Both the position numbers and the translations under genes were made by a program. This document shows, in pieces, positions 35,767-46,833 of a stretch of 64,000 bases of DNA; positions within the stretch are counted from its first letter, which is position 1, and every line of letters begins with the position of its first letter. Below the pieces are notes generated by a model, which did no database searches, was not told the origin of the DNA, and was given only the letters and a program-made list of their open reading frames with translations. The DNA comes from Cordia subcordata (Eukaryota > Streptophyta > Magnoliopsida > Boraginales > Cordiaceae). The DNA lies in NCBI GenBank assembly GCA_028554755.1, contig JAPTOF010000017.1, positions 13,477,501 to 13,541,500 of the forward strand. The letters are read 5' to 3'.

Positions 35767-36534
35767 TCATTCGATTTCAAAAGCTTTCTGAACGTAGAAC
35801 GCGGCACAACTCCATGGACTTTTGCTTAGCCGAATGAGTCCTTTGTTGAGAAGGTCTTGAATTTCCTGCTTGCAGTATTGAAGCGTATCCTGGTTCATCT
35901 GGATGGGACACGCTTTTGTTGGGATCATGGAATCCTTGAAACCAGAAACATAAGGTAAAGACACCTTATGCGTTTTGCATTTCCAAAAGGCATTGTGGAT
36001 GGAATAGCAAACTTCTGATTCCAGTTGTTTTTTAAAAGCAGAAACTTGTTGTTGAAAAGCAGTTGACTCGATTGTGGAAGTGATCCGTGCAAACTCAAGA
36101 TCTTGTTTGAGAAAATTGAGTTGCTGAGTTTTACACTGGATTAAATTAAGTTTTTTCTCAAGAGAAAGATCCTTAAGAAGATTAAGGTCTTTGACTCTAG
36201 GAGAATCAACAAAATTAAAAAGAATATTTTGAGAAAGCAAATTTGTTTGGATTCCCTCATTTGAAACAGAAAAAGGTTTGATTAAATCCAGAAAGGGTGA
36301 TCGAAGAATGATAGAAGTGTTCAGGTTGCGAATGACAATAAAACTGGTCTTGATACAAACACCATCTTTACAAATATGAACATTTGAAAGACGATATCTG
36401 ATTTTCAAGGATGATCCATTGGCAGCAGACATTTTTTTCGAAGACTTATCAAAATATTTTGTTGGGATTAAACCTTCTTGAACATAATTAAGATCTGCAC
36501 CTGAATCAATTAATGCAATAAAAGTAAAAGACAC
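35767..36534 (-). pseudogene. Pararetrovirus aspartic protease, linker and start of RT
   Basis: A 255-codon frame begins with SFTFIALIDSGADLNYVQEG. The active-site motif is DSG where retroviral proteases have DTG or DSG, so catalysis would have been possible. A Leu/Lys/Gln-rich linker follows, then PTKACPIQMNQDTLQYCKQE and GLIRLSKSPWSCAAFYVQKA, the start of the reverse transcriptase domain. It changes frame at about 35767 before the next RT segment. In the intact family, protease and RT are parts of one polyprotein. Confidence 0.75.
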
Positions 36535-36539
36535 TTGAT

Positions 36540-37197
36540 TATTGATAACAAGGGTAATAAAAGTACGCCATTTTTTAAACGTAATTTGAGACGAAATCCT
36601 AAAAAGGTTTTCCTTTTGAACTTCATCTTCAGCTTGCTCAATTAAGACGGAAACAGAGTTGGAAGACGAAGGTTGAGAAGCAAGAGTAGATTTGATTTGA
36701 TGAACCTCAAATTTAAGGTCTGAAAGTTCTCTTTTGAGGGTATTGATCTCAGCTTGAAGATCCTGAACTGTTGGCTGAGTTGGAAGACTCTGTGATTGGG
36801 TCTTTTACAGAATCTTCTGAAGGTTGTAGGGCTCAGAAGTTTCCACGAGTTGATTCAGTTGTGGAGCTTCCTCGGTCTTGTCCTGAGAGAGCAAATCCTT
36901 GATCGCCTGAAGGTACCCCAATTGTTTTTTAGGAGAATCGAGATGAGTTGTGAATTGGATAAGCTGATCGAATAACGTTGAAGAGGAAGAAGAGGTGATA
37001 AAATTGAGTTTGAGTTTTGGCTTACTGCAGGAATCACACATGCAGTTTTTTGTCAAAACTTGTTGAGAAGAAGAAGAGGAAGATGAGTCATCAGACGAGT
37101 TGTTGTCGATCTCATCGAGTTGGAATTCTTCTTCTTCTGAGGAGGATGATGAATTGTTGAGAATATAAAAAAGCTGTTGTTGAACTTCTTCGTCCAT
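36540..37197 (-). pseudogene. Pararetrovirus region between knuckle and protease (acidic, coiled coil)
   Basis: The frame 36805-37197 starts MDEEVQQQLFYILN and is dominated by Ser/Glu/Asp runs. A further segment toward 36600 looks like a coiled coil (heptad-like Leu/Lys/Glu). It lies directly after the zinc knuckle in the polyprotein order. Function in the family is unclear. Confidence 0.55.
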
Positions 37198-37204
37198 CTG
37201 AAGT

Positions 37205-38740
37205 TCATTCAGCTTTGCTTTGAACTTGCACTAGTTGGCGAAATGTCCTGGTTTGCCGCACTTGTAGCAAACGGAGGATTTCTTGGATGATGATTTCTTG
37301 GGCTTGAGAATGGTTTCGATTTTGAGTACTTGGGTTTTCGGTACTTTTTGGTTTTGTGGTTTTTTGGGTAAGGCTTGGAAGGCTTTGAAAAAGACTTGGG
37401 TTTGGGCTTGGAGCGACTTGGTTTGCGAAGAGGCTGGTAACCGAATTGTTCACAGAAATTACCTAGCTCCTTACATGTTGAAAGCCATTGTTGTTCCAAT
37501 TGATTCTTGATATGCAGGTCTATGCAGAGTTTCAAACCTGTTTGATTGATGACAGCGATAAGTTGGTCGTATGAGAGATGATCATAAGGAATATAACCAT
37601 CATTTTGATTGCAGAGTTTGGTTCGCACCTTTTCTGCAAAAAGATGAGGGAGTCCGAAAAGAAACTTTTCTTCCAGAACGAATGTTGACAATCAGGTCGG
37701 AGCATAACCCTAGTAAGAAAGGTATCTCTGTACCACATAAAATCTTGAAGAGTTTTGCACCTAAGGTTTGAGAGGGTTTCTAGACTCTTGTCATGGAGTG
37801 AGTCTGATCCACCTATGAAATGGATTGCGATTGTTGAGAAGAGGGTATTGGTAGCGTAAGAGATCATCTGGCCATGATCATTGAGAATTGGATTGCCAGC
37901 TTGATCCTTTTGAACCGCGTTATAGATTCCTTGATGTTGTTCGCTCGTGAGATAGTTTTCCCACCAACCTTTGAGGACGCCAGTGAATCCACTAATGAGG
38001 AGTTTTGCGACATGTTGATCTGTCTTGTTGTGAATCTTAAAGACGTTTGAAGCCATAGTCATTTCCTGAAGAAGGTTGAGTATTTCATACTCACTTTTGC
38101 CGTTGATATTCCATTCATAAAGAACACCGTCAGAATATGATTTTTGGACAAATGACTCACGTTCTTCGAAGCCAATATCAATGGGGGATGGCTTGTAATA
38201 GTAGTTTGGAGAAGGAAAATAAGGAGATTTGTGGGTTACAATAGCTTGAAGTTGAGAAGGGTTTTGAGGAAGGAATTCTTGTTAGACAAACTGTTTTTCT
38301 ATTGCAGAAACAGAAGAATCAGAATCAGATGTCTCTTGGTCTAGGTCCTGATTGATAACTGCAATAGATTTGTGTTGGGAAGAGGAATGAGTCTCTTGAG
38401 ACTTGTTAACCATCTCCGAGATATTCCTTGAAGTTAAAGGAAGATGTGCCATAGGTGGTCGAATGACAGATCTGGAAGCCACCACTTGAGGCAAAGGAGT
38501 TTCGGGAACTACTTTATCCTTTCCTTTGAGGGAAAGAGATTGGAGTAGTTGGATTTGTTCTTCCACTTTTCTCAGAAGATCAGCATTAGGGTTTTCCTTT
38601 AACTTAACTTCTAAAGGAAGAGAGACAGACTTGATGATTGGGGAGGAGATTGTGGAGGAAGTTTTGGTTGGGACAGGGTCTTTTGAAACGAAAGCTTCAA
38701 TTTTGTCAAGTTGGGTACCTAACGAATCTGGCAATCTCCT
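37205..38740 (-). pseudogene. Pararetrovirus coat protein, minus copy 1, with zinc knuckle
   Basis: The most complete copy. The N-terminal arm frame 38282-38734 ends in a stop at 38282; the core 37532-38062 starts at a Met within TMASNVFKIHNK; a shifted frame 37209-37691 carries the C-terminal Lys/Ser/Pro-rich tail. Then comes a CCHC knuckle at about 37225-37272: Cys-Tyr-Lys-Cys-Gly...His...Cys, in which the residue before the last Cys is a stop (TAG where CAG is expected). At least three lesions. Confidence 0.75.
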
Positions 38741-40222
38741 TAGGGTTGGACGTTTGCGCCAGTTGAGCCTGCAGCTGATTTTTGCGTAGGAGGAACTGGG
38801 ATTGTTGTTGAACTTGGGTTTCGGTACTTTTTGGTTTTGTGGTATTTTGGGTAAGGCTTGGAAGGCTTTGAAAAAGACTTGGGTTTGGGCTTGGAGCGAC
38901 TTGGTTTGCGAAGAGGCTGGTAACCGAATTGTTCACAGAAATTGCCTAGCTCCTTACATGTTGAAAGCCGTTGTTGTTCCAATTGATTCTTGATACGCAG
39001 GTCTGTGCAGAGTTTCAAACCTGTTTGATTGATGACAGCGATAAGTTGGTCGTATGAGAAGTGATCATAAGGAATATAACCATCATTTTAATTGCAGAGT
39101 TTGGTTCGCACCTTTTCTGCAAAAAGATGAGGGAGTCCGAAAAGAAACTTTTCTTCCAGAACGAATGTTGACAATCAGGTCGGAGCATAACCCTAGTAAG
39201 AAAGGTATCTCTGTACCACATAAAATCTTGAAGAGTTTTGCACCTAAGGTTTGAGAGGGTTTCTAGACTCTTGTCATGGAGTGAGTCTGATCCACCTATG
39301 AAATGGATTGCGATTGTTGAGAAGAGGGTGTTGGTAGCGTAAGAGATCATCTGGCCATGATCATTGAGAATTGGATTGCCAGCTTGATCCTTTTGAACCG
39401 CGTTATAGATTCCTTGATGTTGTTCGCTCGTGAGATAGTTTTCCCACCAACCTTTGAGGACGCCAGTGAATCCACTAATGAGGAGTTTTGCGACATGTTG
39501 ATCTGTCTTGTTGTGAATCTTAAAGACGTTTGAAGCCATAGTCATTTCCTGAAGAAGGTTGAGTATTTCATACTCACTTTTGCCGTTGATATTCCATTCA
39601 TAAAGAACACCGTCAGAATATGATTTTTGGACAAATGACTCACGTTCTTCGAAGCCAATATCAATGGGGGATGGCTTGTAATAGTAGTTTGGAGAAGGAA
39701 AATAAGGAGATTTGTGGGTTACAATAGCTTGAAGTTGAGAAGGGTTTTGAGGAAGGGATTCTTGTTAGACAAACTGTTTTTCTATTGCAGAAACAGAAGA
39801 ATCAGAATCAGATGTCTCTTGGTCTGGGTCCTGATTGATAACTGCAATAGATTTGTGTTGGGAAGAGGAAGGAGTCTCTTGAGACTTGTTAACCATCTCC
39901 GAGATATTCCTTGAAGTTAAAGGAAGATGTGCCATGGGTGGTCGAATGACAGATCTGGAAGCCACCACTTGAGGCAAAGGAGTTTCGGGAACTACTTTAT
40001 CCTTTCCTTTGAGGGAAAGAGATTGGAGTAGTTGGATTTGTTCTTCCACTTTTCTCAGAAGATCAGCATTAGGGTTTTCCTTTAACTTAACTTCTAAAGG
40101 AAGAGAGACAGACTTGATGATTGGGGAGGAGATTGTGGAGGAAGTTTTTGTTGGGACAGGGTCTTTTGAAACGAAAGCTTCAATTTTGCCAAGTTGGGTA
40201 CCTAACGAATCTGGCAATCTCC
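38740..40222 (-). pseudogene. Pararetrovirus coat protein, minus copy 2 (tandem duplicate)
   Basis: Offset by exactly 1483 bp from copy 1 (for example 38062 to 39545 and 38734 to 40217). It shares the same N-arm stop and the same frame break, so both lesions predate the duplication. It differs from copy 1 by only scattered substitutions. Its C-terminal tail is joined at about 38720-38820 to the N-terminal arm of copy 1 with loss of the knuckle. Confidence 0.85.
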
Positions 40223-40720
40223 TTAGGGTTGGACGTTTGCACCAGTTGAGCCTGCAGCTGATTTTTGCGTAGGAGGAACTGGGATTGTTGTTGAACTTGG
40301 GTTTCGGTACTTTTTGGTTTTGTGGTATTTTGGGTAAGGCTTGGAAGGCTTTGAAAAAGACTTGGGTTTGGGCTTGGAGCGACTTGGTTTGTGAAGAAGC
40401 TGGTAACCGAATTGGTCACAGAAATTACCTAGCTCCTTACGTGTTGAAAGCCGTTGTCGTTCCAATTGATTCTTGATACGCAGGTCTGTGCAGAGTTCCA
40501 AACCTGTTTGGTTGATGACAGCGATAAGTTGGTCGTATGAGAGGTGATCATAAGGAATATAACCACCATTTTGATTGCAGAGTTTGGTTCACACATTTTC
40601 TGCAAAAAGATGAGAGAGTCTGAAAAGAAACTTTTCTTTCCAGAACGAATGTTGACAATCAGGTCGGAGCATAACCCTAGTAAGAAAGGTATCTTTGTAC
40701 CAGTTAAAATCTTGAAGAAT
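40223..40720 (-). pseudogene. Pararetrovirus coat protein, minus copy 3 (partial)
   Basis: C-terminal tail and the end of the core, colinear with copies 1 and 2 at the same 1483-bp offset. It ends at the flanking direct repeat at 40721. It is closer to the plus-strand copy at 33900-34240 in several words (for example the AACGACAACGG-type tract), so it may be a separate viral template. Confidence 0.7.
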
Positions 40721-40782
40721 AACATTTAATATTAATAATATCAAAATAGTAATAATAAGATTAATAATAATAATCATACTAA
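40721..40782 (+). repeat. Right copy of the flanking direct repeat
   Basis: Matches 31912-31976 with a single trinucleotide length difference. Viral coat-protein sequence ends at the base just before it. Confidence 0.9.
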
Positions 40783-41240
40783 CAATAATATTAATAATAA
40801 TAATAACAATAATAATAATAAAATAACACTAATAATAATATTAATTGTAATTCTAATAGTAATGCTCAAATGTTTAAAAACTTAATCTATAATTCTAACA
40901 ACAATTATTCATTCCCTAAGCTAACAAAAATTAAAATACAAATTAACTATCAAAATAATAATTAACACAAATTAAAAATAAATTATATAACTTAAAACGT
41001 TAAATACAATTGCAAAAAATAATATAAAATAAATAACTTACAAGATCAATGCTATATCCTTTGCAATGAGGCTGAAAAACTAAAAGATTTCGTCTGGGGG
41101 TTGGGGGAATTTTTTTGAATTGCAAATGGTGAAATGAGAAAAAATGGCCATTGGTGCTAATTTATGGAACGCGGCTGCATTGTTATTTTGAATGTGGTTG
41201 TTACAAACAACAATCCTCATTTTGGGAATGCATGCAACGC

Positions 41241-41330
41241 GTTTTTAGAACCAATTTGGGTTATTTTTGAAAACGTAATACGAATTGAGTTAGTTTTGCA
41301 TTATATTTTAAAAACTAGGTAAAAAAAACA
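41241..41330 (-). repeat. Right terminal inverted repeat of the MULE
   Basis: Reverse complement matches 23385-23475; differences are mostly single transitions. Confidence 0.85.
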
Positions 41331-41704
41331 CTGATTTTTGGGTGCGCACGTCCCACAGAGCCCGAGGGGATGAGGGTGGTAAGGAACGAACTTTGCAGTC
41401 TTTGTACATTCTATTGTTATTTCCTATTAATTAGAGTATGTGTCCTTCTCCATGTATTTGTTATAATAAACATTAATCTAGAATTACAATTCCGGTCAAA
41501 CAGGCAACTATGGATAGATAGAGTAGGGTGCAAATTAAATTAAGCATAACCAATGTGTATCCCTTTGACAATGCAAGCACTACAACTTCTAAAACTTAAG
41601 AAAGTCCATCCAAGTGTTTTTTTCTAAACTTTTTTAAAAAAGTTTAATTTTAATTTCTTTTTAAAAATGTCAAATATCTACAATAAAATGATGTACTTCT
41701 TTCA

Positions 41705-41705
<1 letters not shown>

Positions 41706-41734
<29 letters not shown>
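41706..41734. repeat. (TA)n microsatellite
   Basis: About fourteen TA units between GAATA and TTCGTG, with short inverted flanks (TTTCATGAATA / TATTCGTGAAAG). Confidence 0.9.
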
Positions 41735-41735
<1 letters not shown>

Positions 41736-42108
41736 TCGTGAAAGACAACCAATACAAAGCAGCCCTTATGTTAAAGAGAATTTGATCACTTTTGTTTTGT
41801 GTCTGCAGATTAATGCAGAGATGGCCAGGTACCCCCCAACCCCGCCCCTCGCACCTATGAGTAGACCTCCCCTTGAACTTGCTGACTAGAACCATCTTGG
41901 TCATTATATCTGCTGAATTCTCATGGGTAGAAATCTACTACACCAATATGATCCATTGTGATATAACATCTCTGATAAAGTGATATCTGATATCAATGTG
42001 TTTAGTCCTCTCATGATACGTTTGATTCTTCGTCAGATAGATTACACTTTGGCTATCATAAAAGACTATACTCCTATACTGCTGCAGTCCAAGATCACGG
42101 ACCATGCC

Positions 42109-42609
42109 CTATAACCACATGGCCTCCTTCACAGCTTCTGCAATTGCCATGTACTCTGCCTCCGTAGTCGACAATGTCACAGTAAATTGTAATGTTGCTT
42201 TCCAACTAATAGCACATTCAGAGAGTGTAAGCACATAACCCGTCAAAGATCTTCTCTTATTAAGATCACCCGCAAAGTCTGAGTCACAATAACCCAACAA
42301 CCTCGCACAATCTCTATTCATCTTGCTGAATAACAAACCTACATTCGCAATGCCACGCAAATATCTCATTATCCATTTCACTGCTTCATAGTATGCTTTC
42401 CTAGACGATGTCATATGCCTGCTTACAACATTAACTGCTTGTAAAATGTTAGGACGAGTTCGCACAATAGCATACATCAAGCTACCAAAAACACTCGAGC
42501 ATCGAATGCTAGACATATGCTCTACCTCCTTCTCGACTTTTGTTGACAAATCTGCAGATAACCTGAAATGAGCAGTAAGTGGCACACTCACTGGCTTTGT
42601 TTTATGCAT
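42109..42609 (-). pseudogene. Ty1/copia RNase H fragment
   Basis: A 166-codon frame with RTRPNILQAVNVVSRHM, GYCDSDFAGDLNKRRSLTGY and TLSTTEAEYMAIAEAVKEA, diagnostic of copia-type RNase H (GYxDSDwAGd, STaEAEY). It degrades the RNA strand during reverse transcription. It joins the RT fragment upstream with overlap and a frame change. Confidence 0.85.
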
Positions 42610-42875
42610 CCTGAAACACTCCAGTACCTTTTCAATCTAACTCTGCTGAAACAAGAATAGCTTTCCATGCCAAGAATCTTCTTCGTTGCTCCAAAGTCCT
42701 TCATCTCAAACTCATAATCTAACTGCTTATTTAATTCGTTGATGGCAGACATACTTTTAGCAGCAATAAGCATATCATCGACATACAATAACAAGTACAC
42801 AAATGAACCATCTAGAAGTTTTTTGAGATACACACAACTGTTATAGGCACTCCTTATGTATCTAATACCTACCAT
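42588..42875 (-). pseudogene. Ty1/copia reverse transcriptase fragment
   Basis: A 95-codon frame with SFVYLLLYVDDMLIAAKSMS, containing the catalytic YVDDM, and FEMKDFGATKKILGME, the usual 'f.MkDlG....iLG'. Weaker, frame-shifted RT text continues to about 43440. Part of a broken polyprotein. Confidence 0.85.
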
Positions 42876-43438
42876 GAATGCAAATCTTTTGTACCACTGT
42901 CGAGGCGACTGCTTTACCCATATAAAGACTTCTTCAGTTTGTAAATATGGTTCTCCTTACCAAGAACTATATACTTCTCTGGTTGACTCATGTATATTTG
43001 CTCTTCAAGATTGCCATGCAAAAATGCCGTTTTCACATCTAGTTGCTCAAGCTCTAAGTCATGAAGAGCTTGATGAAAGTATGCTTCACAACCGGAAATA
43101 ACACTTCATTGAAGTCAACACCCTTTCTTTGTGTATAGCCTTTTACCACTAACCGCACCTTGTATCAAGAATTTTCAACACCTGGAGTACCTTCCTTTTT
43201 TCTTGTAAACCCATTTGCAACCAACAATTCACTGTCCCTTAAGCAATTCAACAAGCTTCCATGTCTAATTCTTCTAAAGAGATTCAATCTCCTTACTCAT
43301 GACACCTACCCACTGAGCAAAATTTTTCCCAAATATGACCTTCTTGCACGAATTCAGCTCATATCTTTCGATTGTTTCAACAACAGTCAAAGCATTAGCA
43401 ATAAGATCAACGTATCCATACCTTTGAGGCTCTCTAAT

Positions 43439-43971
43439 CTATCTTCTTTCCCGCCCAGTAGCAATGATGTACTTCGGTTGTTTAGGCACATTTTGATCAT
43501 TTACCTCTGTTGGCTGAGTCGGTTGAATCGAACTGCTACTATTGATGGATAGAATATTTGAAACATTAGCAAATACCTCTATATGATTTTTGACACTATG
43601 GTCTAAACCAGCTACCGCTTTCTCCTTTTCTTGGTCTAACGAGGTAGAGTCATTGAACTTGACATCCCTCCTGACGAGAAAACCTGGAGATTTTGGATAT
43701 GTGCACCACAACCTATAACCTTTCCTCTCAGATGTATAGCCTAAAATATGCATTTCTTTGCCCTTAACTCTAACTTGCCATCTTTCACGTGAGCGTATGC
43801 AGGGCAACCGAACACTCTCAATTGAGAGTAGTCAGCAGACCTACCAGACCATAACTCAAAAGGAGTTTTCAATCCAATAGCTTTGGATGAAGACTTATTC
43901 ATCAAGTAGTACCCTGTATTAATGGCTTCAGTCCAAAGTCTTGACCCAAACTTGAATGGGAGAGCATACAA
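43439..43971 (-). pseudogene. Ty1/copia integrase C-terminal part
   Basis: KTPFELWSGRSADYSQLRVF and FGCPAYAHVKDGKLELRAKK match the end of the copia integrase core; the next frame (43439-43807) has LGYTSERKGYRLWC, the conserved GY....KGYR. Two overlapping frames indicate a frameshift near 43800. Confidence 0.8.
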
Positions 43972-44798
43972 CGGGCTCTCTCTATAAGGGTTCTATTCAT
44001 GTGCCTTGCAACTTTATTATGTTGTGGTGTCTCACAATGTCGTATTTCCTGCAGAAGTCATCAAACTCTTTATTGCAGTATTCCAACTCATTGTTAATCC
44101 TAAGACACTTGATCTATTTACCAATCTGCTTCTCAATCAATGTCTTCCACTCGATAAATGTTGGAAACGCTTTATCTTTAGTTTTCAAGAAATACACCCA
44201 CACCATCTGAAAATATGTATCAATGGAAGTGATATAATACCTGGCACCCTTCTTGAAAGGAACTTTATTAGGACCCTAAAGATTAGAATGAATGTAATCA
44301 AGTGTACCTTTGGTATTCTCTTGCCCTTTATTGAACTTCACCCTAGTTTGCTTTCTAAAGACACAATGCTTGTAGAATTCAAGCTTTCCCATTCTTTATC
44401 CATAAAGCAAACCCCTCTTGCTTAGCTTGGTCAGTCACCTCTCGCTTAGCTCGGTCAGTCACTTCTCGCTCATATGGCCCAACCTCTTATGCCATAACTA
44501 CGTGGTGTCATTACCATTTTCCTCGGATGCAACAGTTGCAACATCTGTAACCGTACTACTTTAAAAACATATAGGTCGTCAGTCAAGCTCCCTTTCAAGA
44601 TCACAATAGCATCTTTGGTCACCTTTAAGACACCATTCTAACTTCAGAATTTGTACCCATGAGAATCTAGACGCCCAAGAGAAATCAAGTTTTTTTTCAG
44701 CTTCAATACATGCCAACACTCGAGAGATCCTGTAATACCACCAAACATCTTGATATTTACAGCGCCTATTCCTTCCACCTTCAACGAAAGGTCATTGC

Positions 44799-45755
44799 CT
44801 AGAAAAACTTTCCCTTTATTTCTAGAATAAAAAGAGAACTAGTCACCCTAGGACACATATGGACCATTGCACTTGTATCAAGAATCCATTGATTATGCCA
44901 CTGTGATGCACTCACAGTTAAAACATTCCCGGTACTACTCGGGCTCTCTTCATTACTTTCAGCACTCTCCACCACATTCGCTGAATTCACTACCTCTTTC
45001 TTTTCTTTTTTCAGTTTTGGACATTCTTTCTTAATGTGACCCTTCTCACCACATCGAAATAACGTAGCTTTCTTACTCTTGATTTTGACCTTGGCTTGCT
45101 TTTCTTTCTACCCGAAAATCCTTCTTTATTCTCCGATCTCCCTCTAATCATTAAACCCTCCCCATAGACTTCATCCCTATGTCCCAAGATATGTGTTTGA
45201 AGATCTTTCGATTTCAATGAAGTAATCACATCCTTAAAGCTTATTTTGTATGTCCCAAACAACATAGTGTTCACAAAGTTCATATACGAAGCCGATAAAG
45301 AGCATAACAAGATAATAGCTTGGTCTTCGTCATCAATTTTAATACCCACATCCTTCATAGCAATAACACATATTGTTTTAGTGGTGTACATTCTTTTATT
45401 CTAAGATGATACAATCGCTTCTTCAAGTAGAGACAATTCGTGAGAGATTTTGATTCATAAAATTCCACCAAAGTATTCCAAGCCTTAACTATTGTTGCTT
45501 TCTCAGCAATCTCTAACAATCCTTCTTCATTCGTCACATATATATGTATTGCACTTAAAACTTTCACTTTGAGTTCTTGATTCACTGCTGGTTTCATATC
45601 CTCTGGGAACACTTCTTCAATGACCGCCCAAAGTCCTTGCGTTGTCATAAATACCTCGAACCTGACCTCCATAAACTGAAACTCACACTCCTGTCAAACT
45701 TCTCGATTTCAAACTTTTCACCGGTGGAAGACATCTTTATTTGCTCAAAACTCAT
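44799..45755 (-). pseudogene. Ty1/copia gag and protease start
   Basis: Gag text (45355-45672: TQGLWAVIEEVFPEDMKP; 45011-45391: LLCSLSASYMNFVNTMLFG) followed by a decayed CCHC region. Then 44799-44990 has QWILDTSAMVHMCPR, where the protease motif DTGA/DSGA has become DTSA, so the catalytic Gly is lost. The start MSSTGEKFEIEKFD lies near 45735 in another frame. Confidence 0.75.
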
Positions 45756-45830
45756 ACTTTGGGATAGAATTCAGCACAAAGAACCGCAAAAATGGACTCA
45801 CCACGTTAAAAAACCTTAGGAACACCTCCG

Positions 45831-46046
45831 GTCAACACTTGTCAAACTCAAACCGTTAGGTCAAAGTCAACATCCCTAAAAATGCACTTCGGAGCAAACT
45901 CTAAAAAAAAAATAATAAAGCCCAAAAACGGACTCAGCAAGTCGAAAAATGCAGGGGGCTTTGGTCAAACTCAGTCAACCCTTAATCAACAGTCAACGGT
46001 CAATGTCAACCTCAGTCAACCTTAGTCATCTGGTCAACACCAGGTC
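45831..46046 (-). promoter_or_regulatory. Cluster of W-box cores upstream of the copia gag
   Basis: Twelve GTCAA words (TTGAC on the minus strand, the copia sense strand) occur within about 216 bp, several extended to TTGACC or TTGACT. TTGAC is the core of WRKY-bound W-boxes. The position, just 5' of gag, suggests the element's leader or U5. Regulation is an inference. Confidence 0.5.
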
Positions 46047-46574
46047 AAACTGGTCACCTGATCAAGCATGGTTAGACTGGCTTTTCTTTTTTTGTTCCCC
46101 CTTCTTTGTTCCTGGACTTAAGTCCCAAGCCCAAAAAAATAGAAATTCCCTCTTTTCAAAGCCCAAGCTTTAAAAAAAAACCTTTATTTTATTTTGGATT
46201 CAACCCAAGCCCAACAAATTAAAAAAAAAAAAACTCAAAGCCCTAGACACAAAACCAAGACCCAACCAAGAACCTAACCCGCAGACAAGGCCCTATCCTG
46301 ACCCAATTTGCAAACCACGCTCAATACTCTACCAACCCGATCCAAACACAAAAAGAAAACTGAATACCCCAGAACCAAACCCAAGAACACGCAAACTCTG
46401 TCTTCTTTGCCTGTTCTTCAAACCCAAATAAAAATCACAACCCGCCAACGTAAGCTTCCACTCCAATCACCAACACTTAATGTAAACAGCATTGGAGCAC
46501 TCTTTGCCGAGCAGAGACCTTTGTTTGTTTAGGTACTGTTTGATTTGAGCAATTTCGGTTTCACAATGAGTTTT

Positions 46575-46776
46575 TGATTTAATGGCAATGGGATGAGTGA
46601 CTTAAGGTAACCGATATCGACCAACTCGATTAAAATCCGACAAAATCCGTCCCGTTGAGAACCTGGAATGAATCCAGAATGATTAAAAATACCCGTTAGG
46701 ATTTGGGACAGAACTGGGATTGATCCCCGGGTACCCGCATTCCGGAACCCAATTATATATATACATATATGTACAG

Positions 46777-46833
<57 letters not shown>

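Larger units (their letters stand above)
31977..40720. mobile_element. Rearranged endogenous pararetrovirus cluster (Caulimoviridae-like)
   Basis: The cluster contains fragments of movement protein, coat protein with zinc knuckle, aspartic protease, reverse transcriptase and the start of RNase H, with a tRNA-Met primer-binding site. This gene set, with a movement protein and no integrase, marks an integrated plant pararetrovirus rather than an LTR retrotransposon. Order: coat-protein part (plus), leader plus movement protein (plus), then RNase H/RT, protease, knuckle and coat protein (all minus), with the coat protein repeated 2.3 times. Every open frame carries stops or frameshifts. The genus is not determined; the reverse transcriptase is of the petuvirus/florendovirus-like general type. 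Confidence 0.8.
23385..41330 (+). mobile_element. Composite Mutator-like element (MULE) with nested insertions
   Basis: The left end 23385-23475 and the right end 41241-41330 are inverted repeats of about 90 bp with roughly ten differences. Shared words on the left strand include TTTTTAAAATA, ATGCAAAACTAA, CAATTCGTATT and GTTTTCAAAAATAACCCAAA. Between them are a MuDR-type transposase (plus), a plant mobile domain gene (minus), a solo LTR (about 26020-27720), a trinucleotide-repeat tract and a pararetrovirus cluster (31977-40720). Without the two insertions the element would be about 7.5 kb. No clear 9-bp target duplication was found, so the outer limits are good to about ten bases. Stops and lost catalytic residues show it is not autonomous now. 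Confidence 0.8.
41880..45760 (-). mobile_element. Decayed Ty1/copia retrotransposon
   Basis: Minus-strand order from 45760 downward is gag, gag-pre-integrase, integrase, reverse transcriptase, RNase H, which is the Ty1/copia order (integrase before RT). The tail ends near 41880 with TKHIDIRYHF-like and NSADIMTKM words that close copia RNase H. Many frameshifts and stops. No pair of LTRs was recognised immediately outside, so the element is truncated or its LTRs are too decayed to see. Confidence 0.85.

Noticed and set aside
31977..40720. Interpretation as a Ty3 LTR retrotransposon
   Set aside because: A 30K-type movement protein is present, and no integrase or LTR pair was seen; the RT motifs are of the pararetrovirus type.
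23376..41339. Nine-base target site duplication for the MULE
   Set aside because: Bases next to the two inverted repeats (GCATTGCAC left, TGATTTTTG right) do not match; the limits may be off by a few bases or the sites have decayed.
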